A stretch of DNA of 64,000 nucleotides from NCBI GenBank assembly GCA_023423895.1, contig JAFAER010000030.1:23255-87254 (forward strand), in the 5' to 3' direction. The notes beneath the pieces were generated by a model that saw nothing but the letters and a program-made list of their open reading frames with translations, searched no databases and had not been told where the DNA came from. Origin of the DNA: Pseudomonadota bacterium. Its GTDB lineage: Bacteria > Myxococcota_A > Polyangia > Polyangiales > Polyangiaceae. Made by a program: the position numbers and the translations under genes. Below are positions 36,007 to 44,284 of this stretch, one piece after another. The stretch's first letter is position 1, and each line of letters starts with the position of its first letter.

Positions 36007-36192
36007 TCAGATGTCTCGAGGGTCGGTCGAGCGCCGGCCACCGTTCGTGCGTCGTCCCTCGGGACGCGGGCTCTCGCGCCTGTCCTGGGACGTCCGCCGG
36101 TCGCGGCCGGAGCGCCGGTCCTTGGGCTGCGCCTTCTTGACGGTCGATCGGGCCACGTTTTCCATCTCGCCTGCCCGCGAGGAGCTGGCCAA
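36007..36192 (-). CDS. Small basic protein candidate, 61 residues
   Basis: A short open frame with a repeated charged pattern, GRDRRTSQDRRESP and GGRRSTDPRD. It has no recognised domain and could be disordered and nucleic-acid binding. It lies between the VanY-like gene and the divergent glutaredoxin-like gene. An internal ATG (MENVARSTVKK) is an alternative start. Weak evidence; it may be an artefact of the GC-rich sequence. Confidence 0.25.
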   Translation of the reverse strand: MASSSRAGEMENVARSTVKKAQPKDRRSGRDRRTSQDRRESPRPEGRRTNGGRRSTDPRDI

Positions 36193-36242
36193 GTTCTCGG
36201 CCGCGGGAACGGATAAGCTCGAGCGCGCATCGGAGGCTCGTC

Positions 36243-36647
36243 ATGACCACGCGCAAGATCCTCGACTCGTCACGCATCCACCCCGCCGCCGCCGAAAAGA
36301 TGGGAACCCGCCACGCGGACACGGTGCGCCAGGTCGAACAGGCGATCGCAGAACACGCCGTCGTCGTCGTCGGTATGGCGCAGAACCCTCACGTGCGGGG
36401 CGTCCGCAAGGCGCTCGCAGAGGCGGGAATCGACTTCCACTACCTCGAGTACGGCAGCTACCTCTCCGAGTGGCAGCGCCGTCTCGCCATCAAGCTCTGG
36501 AGCGGCTGGCCGACCTTCCCTCAGGTGTTCGTCCGCGGCGTGCTCATCGGCGGCAAGGACCTCACCAAGGCCGCCATCGCCGACGGAACGTTGCGCGCGC
36601 GGCTGGATGCGCCCACCGCCGACGCCGCGAGCGCCACGCCCATCTGA
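36243..36647 (+). CDS. Glutaredoxin-fold protein lacking the catalytic cysteines
   Basis: 134 residues. The fold is recognisable from strand-helix AVVVVGMAQNPHVRGVRKALAE, the FHYLEY strand, and the cis-Pro and glutathione-site region TFPQVFVRGVLIGGKDL (from residue 91) typical of monothiol glutaredoxins. Where CPYC or CGFS should be, the sequence is N48-P-H-V51, and there is no cysteine anywhere in the protein. It cannot do thiol-disulfide exchange, but might bind glutathione or an iron-sulfur cluster with help, or act as a scaffold. ATG at 36243. Short intergenic spaces on both sides; no clear operon. Confidence 0.8.
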   Translation: MTTRKILDSSRIHPAAAEKMGTRHADTVRQVEQAIAEHAVVVVGMAQNPHVRGVRKALAEAGIDFHYLEYGSYLSEWQRRLAIKLWSGWPTFPQVFVRGVLIGGKDLTKAAIADGTLRARLDAPTADAASATPI

Positions 36648-36918
36648 CCGCGTCTGACCGGGGAGAGGCCGCGGACAAAAAGAAAAGGCGCCACGGCGGG
36701 CTCGGGGGGGGACAAGCCTCGCCGCAGCGCTGCCGAGGACTCATGCGCGTGCCGTGCCACCCTCGAAGTCCGGGAAATCACGGTGGTGACCCCCTTACCG
36801 TCGTGCAGACGCGAAGTGCGCGCCGACAGGTTCGCAATCCCGAACCGGCCCGGGCTCCTTCGCAGCTGCGAAGATCGCGGGCGCGACTCTGCCGTGATGC
36901 TCGGGAGAGGCCGAGCTC

Positions 36919-38298
36919 TCAGGAGGGGAAGCGCCCGCACGCGGCGAGCAGGTCGACACGAGCCTGGCGCGAGGCGTCCTCTGCGATCGCTGCCGCCGTC
37001 TCGGCCTCCTGAGCCCGCCGCTCCGCATCGACGACCTCGATGTTCGACGTCGCGCCCGCGCGATAGGCCACCGTCGCGAGCTCGAGCGCTTCCGTCGCGA
37101 GCTTGGCGGCGTCACGCGCGTCGACGAGCGCCTGATCGGCGCGCCGCATCGCCTCGAAAGCGATGCGCACCTCGGAGCGCGCTTGCCGGAGGGCGCCTTC
37201 GAGGCGAGAACGCGCCTGCGCCTCGACAGCCTCCTGCTCCTCGTGGAGGCCGTAGCGCGCACCGCCGTCGAAGAGCGGGATCTGGAGAACGAGCTGCGCC
37301 TGCCAGCCGGTCTGCGGCGTCGTGAACGTCGGCGGGTCCTGATAGAACGGCTGCCCGACGGCGGAGAGCACCGGCAGGTAGTCGACCCAGTTGTCCCTCA
37401 CCGCCTTTCGCGCAACCTCGACGCGGCTGCGCTGCGCCGCGATGTCGGCACGGCGCACCTGAGCCTCGCCGATCGCGGAGTCCATGGACGGCGGCGGAGT
37501 GAGCGTCGGATCCTCGGCCGCGTCGACCGAGCCTTCTTCGCCGATGACGACTCCGAGCGCCTCCTGCGCGCGCGCCAGAGCGGTGAGCTGGTTCTTGACG
37601 CGCGCCTCGGCGGTCGCGCGCTCCTGAGAAGCGCGCACGGCATCGAGACGATTGCCGACGCCGCCCTGGAAGCGCGTCGTTGCGAAGTCTTCGTGCGCGC
37701 GCGCCGTGTTGAGCGCACGCTGCGCGCTGTCGAGGACGCGACGCTGGGCGATGACGGTCAGGTACGCGCGTGCTGCCGCGAGGGCCACTTCACGCCGGAC
37801 ATCCATGCGCGCTGCGCGCGCGACGTCGATGTTCTCCTTGCTCCGCGCATAAGCCACCCACTGTCGCGGCGCGATGAGCGGAACGGTGAGCTGCACGTTC
37901 GCATTGATCTGGTTCTTCGCCAGGGCGATCCGATCGGGAGTTCCTGGCGACGTTGCAGTCGCCGGCGAGCCTCGGAGCACACGGTCGTCGTCGAGCCGGG
38001 TATACGTCCCGTTCGCGGTCAGGGTCGGCAGCCATCCAGCGCGCACCTGCTTCGAAAGCGCCTCTGCGCGATGGATCTCTTCCGCGGCGATCTCGGCGTT
38101 CGGATTGCGGAGGAGCGCGCGCTTCACAGCCTCCTCGAGCGTGATCGCGCCAGCAGACGCCTGCGGCGGAGCCTCGACCGGTCGACGCGGGACCGGCGGG
38201 ACATCGCCCGTCTCGGCCGGCCCCTGCGCCGCTGCAGAGCCAGTGAGCGCGAGCGTGAGCATCGTCGTCACCGCGGCCGCGATCGTCGTCTTCTGCAT
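36919..38298 (-). CDS. TolC-family outer membrane efflux protein (second system)
   Basis: 459 residues with signal peptide MQKTTIAAAVTTMLTLALTG ending near SAAAQG. Two OEP repeats with long helices (EIHRAEALSKQVRAGWLPTL, ALDNIDV-like coil regions). It is the outer membrane duct of the second RND pump. ATG 38298 is 11 bases beyond the pump's TAG stop and follows AGGA; an earlier ATG at 38316 would overlap the pump. Last gene of the adaptor-permease-TolC operon. Confidence 0.92.
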   Translation of the reverse strand: MQKTTIAAAVTTMLTLALTGSAAAQGPAETGDVPPVPRRPVEAPPQASAGAITLEEAVKRALLRNPNAEIAAEEIHRAEALSKQVRAGWLPTLTANGTYTRLDDDRVLRGSPATATSPGTPDRIALAKNQINANVQLTVPLIAPRQWVAYARSKENIDVARAARMDVRREVALAAARAYLTVIAQRRVLDSAQRALNTARAHEDFATTRFQGGVGNRLDAVRASQERATAEARVKNQLTALARAQEALGVVIGEEGSVDAAEDPTLTPPPSMDSAIGEAQVRRADIAAQRSRVEVARKAVRDNWVDYLPVLSAVGQPFYQDPPTFTTPQTGWQAQLVLQIPLFDGGARYGLHEEQEAVEAQARSRLEGALRQARSEVRIAFEAMRRADQALVDARDAAKLATEALELATVAYRAGATSNIEVVDAERRAQEAETAAAIAEDASRQARVDLLAACGRFPS

Positions 38299-38308
38299 GG
38301 GCGGGGTC

Positions 38309-41300
38309 CTAGGCATGCGCCGGCTCGTCTGCAATCGTGTCATTGTCGTCCTCTTCCCTGGGCACCTTCTTCTTGAAGCGATCGACGAGCGTGTAGAGGC
38401 TCGGGATCAGGAAGAGCGTGAAGAAGGTGGAGACCGTGAGCCCGCCGATGACAGCACGCGCGAGCGGCAGGTTCGTCTCGCTCCCCTCCCCGATGCCGAG
38501 CGCCATGGGTACGAGGCCGGCAACGGTCGCGATCGTCGTCATGAGAATGGGTCGCAAACGTGTCTTCGCCGCGAGGACCGTCGCTTCCATGAGCGGAGTG
38601 CCTCGACGCCGGAGCACGTTGGCGAAGTCGACGAGGAGCACGCCGTTCGAGACGACGATGCCCACCATCATGATGATGCCCATCGCGCTGTTCACGCTCA
38701 GCGTCGTCTTCGTCGCCGCGAGCATCGCAAAGACGCCGCTCACACCGAGCGGAACGCTGAACATGATCACGAGCGGATCGATGAGCGACTTGAACTGCGA
38801 CGCGAGCACCATGTAGACGAGCGCGAGGGCCATCAAACCCGCGAGGCCTACGCCCTGGAACGCTTGCTTCTGCGCGAGGGTCTGACCGCCGAGCTTCACC
38901 GAGAAGCCGTCCGGCGCGGGTGTGTCGTCGAGGACCTGCTGCACGCCCGCGCTCGCAGCGCCGAGATCCTTGTCCGGTGCGACGTTCGCGGTGACGTCGA
39001 TGATGCGCTGCAGATACTTGCGCGCGATGACGACGGGGCCGCTCCCCCGCTCGACGTGAGCGACGTTCGAGAGAGGCAGCGTCGCCCCCGACGGCGTCTT
39101 CAGGAAGACCTCGCTCAGGTCCGAGACGTTGCTCCGGAACTCGTCTGCGAGGCGAACGTTGATGAAGTACTCGTTGCCCGTCGCCGGATCGGAGAACGGG
39201 ATTGGCTGGAACTGGGTGTTGCCGACGAGGCTCGTCAGCACCGTCTGCGCGATCTGCTGTTCGCTGACGCCAAGCACGCCGGCCTTCTCGCGATCGACGA
39301 CAACGTCGAGCTCGGGGTAGTTCTCCTCGCGCGTGATCTGGACGTCCGTGAGGAGCGGCGCGCCGGATGCGTCGCGGAGCTCACGGAGCTTCGTCGCGAT
39401 CTCGCGCGCGTACGAGGCCGCCTTGTCGAGGTCGTAGCCGAGGATCTCCACGTCGATCGGGGCTGGCGCGCCGAAGTTGAGGATGCGCTTGAGGATGCCG
39501 CCCGTGAAATAGAAGACGTTGATGCCCGGCAGCTCGTTCTTGAGCGCGGCGCGGACGCGCTCGGTCGCCTGGACGTCCGTGGACGTACGGACGTCTTTGG
39601 GGGCGAGATTGATCTGGATGTTGCCCGCGTGCGGCCCGGTGTTGGCCGTGTTCATCGCGCTGCGCCCCGCGGGCAAACCGTTGTCGGACACCATCGTGTT
39701 GAGCTCAGGCGCGAGAGTCGACCGAGCGATACCTTCGATGCGCGACGCGAGCTCCTCGGTGCGCTCGACGCGCGTTCCGATCGGCGCCTTGTACGTGATG
39801 CTGAACTGTCCCTCGTCCGAGGCAGGGAAAAACTCGGTCCCGATGAAGCGCAGCAGCAGGAACGACGCGGCGAACACGGCCATGATGGCGGCAATCACGG
39901 GGAGCCTACGACGGAGCACGACCTCGAGCATGCGCGCGTACGTCGCATCCATCCGGTCGAGCGCGCGCGTGAGGGCGCCGCCGACCCCGCCCGTCAGGTG
40001 ACCGCCCTTCAGCCAGTAGAGGCAGAGAAGCGGCGTCGCCGTGCGCGAGACGAAGAAGCTCATGACGAGCGCGAACGTGATCGTGAGCGCGAGCGGGATG
40101 AAGAGGTTCCGCGCCACGCCCGTGAGGAACACGACCGGAAAGAAGACGATCACCGTCGTGATGGTCGAGACGAGGATCGGCATCGCCACCTCCTGCGCCG
40201 CATCGAGCACGGCCTTGCGCCGGTTGCTCGTGAACGCCAGGTGACGATGGATGTTCTCGAGCTCGACGATCGAATCGTCGACGAGGCGCCCAACGCCGAG
40301 CGCAAGGCCGCCGAGCGTGAAGACGTTGAGTGTCTGCCCCGAGAAGTAGAGGAGGATGAACGTCGCGACGATCGAGAGCGGGATTGCGATCGCGACGATG
40401 CCGGTCGCGCGGACGCTCACGAGGAACACCAGGATGACGGCGATTGCCAGCGCGCCACCTTGCACCGCCTCGTGCTCGAGCGCCGAGACGGCAGCTCGGA
40501 TGTACTTCGACTGGTCGAAGGCGATCTGGAGCTTCACGTTCTCCGGGACGCCACGGAGATTGGGCAGCGCGGCCCGGATGGCATCGACGGTGTCGATCGT
40601 GTTCGCGCCAGGCTGCTTGAGAACGCGCAGGTACACGCCACGCTGCCCGTTCACCCGGACGATGTTCGACTGGTCGGCGATGCCGTCTTCGACCATGGCG
40701 ACGTCACGCACGCGGACCGCCGGCGTGCTCTGTCCGCCCGCGCTGCTGGGCGCGCCCGGTCGCACGACGACGTCCTCGAGCATGCGGACGGTCTCGACCT
40801 GCGTGTTGGTGAAGACGTTGTACTCCTGGTCGCCCGTCCGCAGCGTTCCGCTCGGCAAGAGGAGGTTTGCGCCGCGTACGGCCGTGACGACGTCGAGGAT
40901 GCCGAGGCTGCGCGCGCGAAGCAGATCGCGATCGACCTGGACCTGCACCTGCCGCGTCTTGCCGCCGCTCACCGTGGCGCTCGCGACGCCGGGCAGCCGC
41001 TCGAGCTGAGGCTCGACGATGTTGTAAGCGATGTCGTAGAGCTGCTTTTCGTCCAGCCCTTCTCCCTGCGCCACGACCTGGACGACGGGGATGTTGCTGA
41101 CGTCGAACTTGGAGATGAACGGCTGCTGGATCCCGGGCGGCAGCGTGCTCTGCACCTGCGAGACGCGCTGCTGCACCTCGAACTGCGCGGTGTCGAGATC
41201 CGTGCCGTAGTTGAACCAGACGCTGACGATCGACGTCCCCTGCTTCGAGGTGCTCTCGACGCGATCGACACCGGGCGACGACGCAACCGCGCGCTCGAGC

Positions 41301-41497
41301 GGTTGCGTGATGCTCTTCTCGATGTCCTCGGGTCCCGCGCCCGCATAGAAGGTGACGACGCGGATGACGGGGATGTCGATGTTCGGGAACAGGTCGACGC
41401 TGAGCCTGCCCATGGCGAGCACGCCGAGGGCGATGACCATCAGCGACATCATCAAGATGAGGATCGGATTCTTGAGCGCGAGCCGGGTCAGCCACAT
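38309..41497 (-). CDS. RND efflux permease (HAE1 family, second system)
   Basis: 1062 residues. N-terminal TM (NPILILMMSLMVIALGVLAMG), periplasmic loop, TM2-6 with the essential Asp pair in TM4 (LVDDSIVELENIHRHL), a second loop, then TM7-12 and a basic C-terminus. It is different in sequence from the pump at 10.6-13.7 kb, so not a recent duplication. It starts 8 bases after the adaptor stop. The family exports drugs, dyes, bile salts or lipophilic metabolites across both membranes. Confidence 0.95.
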   Translation of the reverse strand: MWLTRLALKNPILILMMSLMVIALGVLAMGRLSVDLFPNIDIPVIRVVTFYAGAGPEDIEKSITQPLERAVASSPGVDRVESTSKQGTSIVSVWFNYGTDLDTAQFEVQQRVSQVQSTLPPGIQQPFISKFDVSNIPVVQVVAQGEGLDEKQLYDIAYNIVEPQLERLPGVASATVSGGKTRQVQVQVDRDLLRARSLGILDVVTAVRGANLLLPSGTLRTGDQEYNVFTNTQVETVRMLEDVVVRPGAPSSAGGQSTPAVRVRDVAMVEDGIADQSNIVRVNGQRGVYLRVLKQPGANTIDTVDAIRAALPNLRGVPENVKLQIAFDQSKYIRAAVSALEHEAVQGGALAIAVILVFLVSVRATGIVAIAIPLSIVATFILLYFSGQTLNVFTLGGLALGVGRLVDDSIVELENIHRHLAFTSNRRKAVLDAAQEVAMPILVSTITTVIVFFPVVFLTGVARNLFIPLALTITFALVMSFFVSRTATPLLCLYWLKGGHLTGGVGGALTRALDRMDATYARMLEVVLRRRLPVIAAIMAVFAASFLLLRFIGTEFFPASDEGQFSITYKAPIGTRVERTEELASRIEGIARSTLAPELNTMVSDNGLPAGRSAMNTANTGPHAGNIQINLAPKDVRTSTDVQATERVRAALKNELPGINVFYFTGGILKRILNFGAPAPIDVEILGYDLDKAASYAREIATKLRELRDASGAPLLTDVQITREENYPELDVVVDREKAGVLGVSEQQIAQTVLTSLVGNTQFQPIPFSDPATGNEYFINVRLADEFRSNVSDLSEVFLKTPSGATLPLSNVAHVERGSGPVVIARKYLQRIIDVTANVAPDKDLGAASAGVQQVLDDTPAPDGFSVKLGGQTLAQKQAFQGVGLAGLMALALVYMVLASQFKSLIDPLVIMFSVPLGVSGVFAMLAATKTTLSVNSAMGIIMMVGIVVSNGVLLVDFANVLRRRGTPLMEATVLAAKTRLRPILMTTIATVAGLVPMALGIGEGSETNLPLARAVIGGLTVSTFFTLFLIPSLYTLVDRFKKKVPREEDDNDTIADEPAHA

Positions 41498-41505
41498 GGT
41501 TCGGC

Positions 41506-42648
41506 CTACCTCGCGGGCGTCGCTTCCGGGGCTCTGCCCTTGAACGGATCGACGTCACGACTGACGCGCACCGTCGAGCCGTCGGAGATCGCGTCGATGC
41601 CGATCGTCACGACCTCCTCGCCGGCGCTCACGCCCTTGATCACTTCGAGCCACGTGCCTTCATCGACGCCGGTCTCGATCTCGCGCCGCGAGACCTTGTC
41701 GCCGGCGAGGACGAAGACGAAGCGCTTGCCGTTCGTGATCTGAAGAGCCGTCGCAGGGATCACGGCGGCGTTCGGATGCACGTCGACGACGATCGACCCA
41801 CGGCCGAACATTCCCGGACGGAGCTCGCCCGACGCGTTGTCGATCTGCACCTCGGCGTCGAGCGTGCGCGTCGCGGGGTCGAGCGTCGGCGCGAGGCGCA
41901 CCACCGAGCCCCCGATGTCCTTGCCGGCGAGCGCATCGACCTCGACGCGAGCCTTCTGTCCGACCTTCACGAGCGGTGCCTCGCGCTCCGTGACGGTCAC
42001 GAACACGCGCAGCACGTCGATCCGCGCGATCGTCATGATGCCTGCGCCCGCGGTCGGGCCGACGAGCGCGCCGGGATCGAGACGCCGCACTGCAACGACG
42101 CCATCGAGCGGTGATGTGATCTGCGTCTCGCCGAGCCGCGTCGCGTAGGCGGCGACCTGCGCCTTGGCGGCAGCTTCTTGCGCCTCCGCGGTCGCGACGG
42201 CGGCCTGCGCTTGTTGCAGCTCCTGCTGCGAGACCACGCCCTTCGGCGCAAGCCCGCTCACGCGTTCGAGGTTGCCTCGTGCGAGGCTCGCGCTCGCCTG
42301 CGCCTGCGAGAGACTTCCGCGCGCGGCGACGAGCTGATCGGGCAGGTCGCTCGGGCGGACGAGCGCGAGAAGCTGTCCGCGTTTGACCTTGTCGCCACGC
42401 TCCACGAGCACCGCGTCGAGGTATCCGAGCGTCTTCGAGCCCACCTCGGCCTGGGCGAGCGGCCTCAGCTCGATGGGTGCGTGCACCTCGACGTTCACGT
42501 CGCGCGCGGCGACCTTCGTGACGACGACGAGCGGCGCCGGACGCACCTTCCCGGCTCCGTGCTCCTTGTTGTTCGAGCACGCGATCGCGCCCACCCCGAG
42601 CAGCACGGGCGCAGCAACGAAAACGGCAGCGACGAGAGATGATCTCAC
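41506..42648 (-). CDS. RND efflux periplasmic adaptor, lipoprotein (second system)
   Basis: 380 residues. Lipobox VGAIAC-SNN at residue 24. Standard MFP layout: IELRPLAQAEVGSKTLGYLD, coiled-coil hairpin with Ala/Gln-rich heptads (SQAQASASLARGNLERV), second lipoyl half QITSPLDGVVAVRRLDPG, beta barrel, and membrane-proximal domain. GTG start at 42648 with a GAGG about nine bases before. First gene of the second pump operon; the sigma54 activator gene lies upstream in the same direction but 188 bases away. Confidence 0.93.
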   Translation of the reverse strand: MRSSLVAAVFVAAPVLLGVGAIACSNNKEHGAGKVRPAPLVVVTKVAARDVNVEVHAPIELRPLAQAEVGSKTLGYLDAVLVERGDKVKRGQLLALVRPSDLPDQLVAARGSLSQAQASASLARGNLERVSGLAPKGVVSQQELQQAQAAVATAEAQEAAAKAQVAAYATRLGETQITSPLDGVVAVRRLDPGALVGPTAGAGIMTIARIDVLRVFVTVTEREAPLVKVGQKARVEVDALAGKDIGGSVVRLAPTLDPATRTLDAEVQIDNASGELRPGMFGRGSIVVDVHPNAAVIPATALQITNGKRFVFVLAGDKVSRREIETGVDEGTWLEVIKGVSAGEEVVTIGIDAISDGSTVRVSRDVDPFKGRAPEATPAR

Positions 42649-42836
42649 GGACGTAAGCCTCGCCCTTGCGAGCGGCGCGCATCATAGCGAAGGAGGCCCG
42701 GATCCGAAGCGTAGCGGGCCGAAAGCTACGAGCCGTCGATGAGGCGCGCCGAGCCTGCATTCGCACGCGACGGCCCGGGCTCTCACTCACCGAAGAACAG
42801 CGGCACGATGTCCGTGCTGAGCTTTCGTTTCGCGGT

Positions 42837-44195
42837 TCACTTCTGACGTGCACGGACGAGGCGGAAGTACCGGAGCGCGAGACCAGAGGCCTTCGCGGCC
42901 TGCGAGACGTGGCCGTCGTGTCGCGCGAGGACCGCAGCGACGTAGCGGCGTTCGAACTCTTCGAGTGTCTTCCGTCGTGCGATCGGGAACGGGATGTCTT
43001 GCGCCACGAGCGTGTCGAGCCACCCGTCCCGGATCTCGCTCGAAGGAGCCATCGATGGGCTCCGCAGGTCGGTGGGCGGATCGGCGTCTCCGCCGAGCGC
43101 GACGTAGCGGGCGACGAGGTTGCGCAGCTCACGAATGTTACCGGGCCACGTGTAGTCGCCGAAACGTGTGACGATCTCGGCAGCGATCGAGGGCGGTCCA
43201 CCCATCTCCTGCACGAACTGCTTCACCAGCAGGGGCACATCGCCGTGACGTTCGCGAAGCGGTGGCAGCTCGATGCGCGCCACGGCGAGACGATGGAAGA
43301 GGTCGTCACGGAAGCGACCAGCCGCAACCTCTTTGTCGAGATCGCGCCGTGTCGCCGCGAGGACCCGCACGTCGACCTTCGTCGTCTGCTGGCCTCCGAC
43401 GCGGCGAAACTCGCCACGATCGATCACCCTGAGCAGCTTCGCCTGGAGAGAGGGCTCGAGGTCGCCGATCTCGTCGATCAGGAGCGTCCCGCCGTCGGCC
43501 TCCTCGAAGACGCCCGAACGACTCCGCTCGGCACCGGTGAATGCGCCGCGGACGTGCCCGAACAGCTCGGCTTCGACGAGGTGCGGAGACACAGTCGTGC
43601 AATCGAAGACGACGAACGGGCCTTTCGCTCCACCCATCTCGTGGAGCGACTCGGCGAGGACCTCCTTGCCGGTCCCCGTCTCGCCCTCGATGACGACGGG
43701 CACGCGAGCTTTTGCGAGCAGCTCGCAGAGCGGGTAGAGGCGGCGCATGGCCACGCTCGCGCCGAACGTGCGGCCGAACCGGAGCGCGTTCGAGAGCGGG
43801 CGCTGGTGGTCTGCCGTCGACGGCGTCGTCTCGAGGCGCACGGCCGTGCTCCCGAACCGGACGTGCTCGCCCCCACGAACGAACGCCTCTCCGACACGAA
43901 CGCCGTCGACGACGGTACCGTTCGTCGACCCGAGATCGTTCAAGCGAAAGGCGCCCTTCGGCGTCGGCTCGAAGGCAGCATGCCGACGCGAGACCGTCGG
44001 ATCGCTCAGCTTGATCACGCACGCGGGGCTCGTCCCGACGAGGAGGCGAGAGGGCGCGCTCGCATCGAGCTCGAACGCGCTGCCGGCGTCCGGACCTTCG
44101 GTCACGACGAGGCGGAGCCGCTCGATCGGCGTTGCGTCCAGCCGATGAGCTTCCGTCGCGATCTCGGTCTGCTGCTCGTCGCGCGGGCTCGCCAC
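42837..44195 (-). CDS. FHA-sigma54-dependent activator (AAA+, Fis-type HTH)
   Basis: 452 residues. FHA domain about 28-112 (LLVGTSPACVIKLSDPTVSRRHAAF, LNDLGSTNGTVVDG), AAA+ domain about 140-365 with Walker A GETGTGKE, sigma54 contact loop GAFTGA, Walker B TLLIDEIGDL and Arg finger region, and a C-terminal Fis-type helix-turn-helix (GHVSQAAKASGLALRYFRLV). The FHA in place of a receiver means activation probably comes from a Ser/Thr kinase product, as is known in Myxococcus. Start GTG. It lies upstream of the second pump operon, a possible target. Confidence 0.93.
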   Translation of the reverse strand: MASPRDEQQTEIATEAHRLDATPIERLRLVVTEGPDAGSAFELDASAPSRLLVGTSPACVIKLSDPTVSRRHAAFEPTPKGAFRLNDLGSTNGTVVDGVRVGEAFVRGGEHVRFGSTAVRLETTPSTADHQRPLSNALRFGRTFGASVAMRRLYPLCELLAKARVPVVIEGETGTGKEVLAESLHEMGGAKGPFVVFDCTTVSPHLVEAELFGHVRGAFTGAERSRSGVFEEADGGTLLIDEIGDLEPSLQAKLLRVIDRGEFRRVGGQQTTKVDVRVLAATRRDLDKEVAAGRFRDDLFHRLAVARIELPPLRERHGDVPLLVKQFVQEMGGPPSIAAEIVTRFGDYTWPGNIRELRNLVARYVALGGDADPPTDLRSPSMAPSSEIRDGWLDTLVAQDIPFPIARRKTLEEFERRYVAAVLARHDGHVSQAAKASGLALRYFRLVRARQK

Positions 44196-44284
44196 GAGGC
44201 CATCATAGCGGCCCGGGTCGGCGCGAGCATGCGCAGCGCAAGGTCGCGCTCGATGTCGACCAGCTTGCTACGCGCGCGCGACCT

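Noticed and set aside
36705..36714. Run of G residues after the glutaredoxin-like gene
   Set aside because: Simple homopolymer in a gene-free 271-base gap between convergent genes; no clear hairpin or function.
37874..41743. A 1289-codon open frame on the plus strand opposite the second RND operon
   Set aside because: Charged low-complexity antisense shadow of genes with full domain support.
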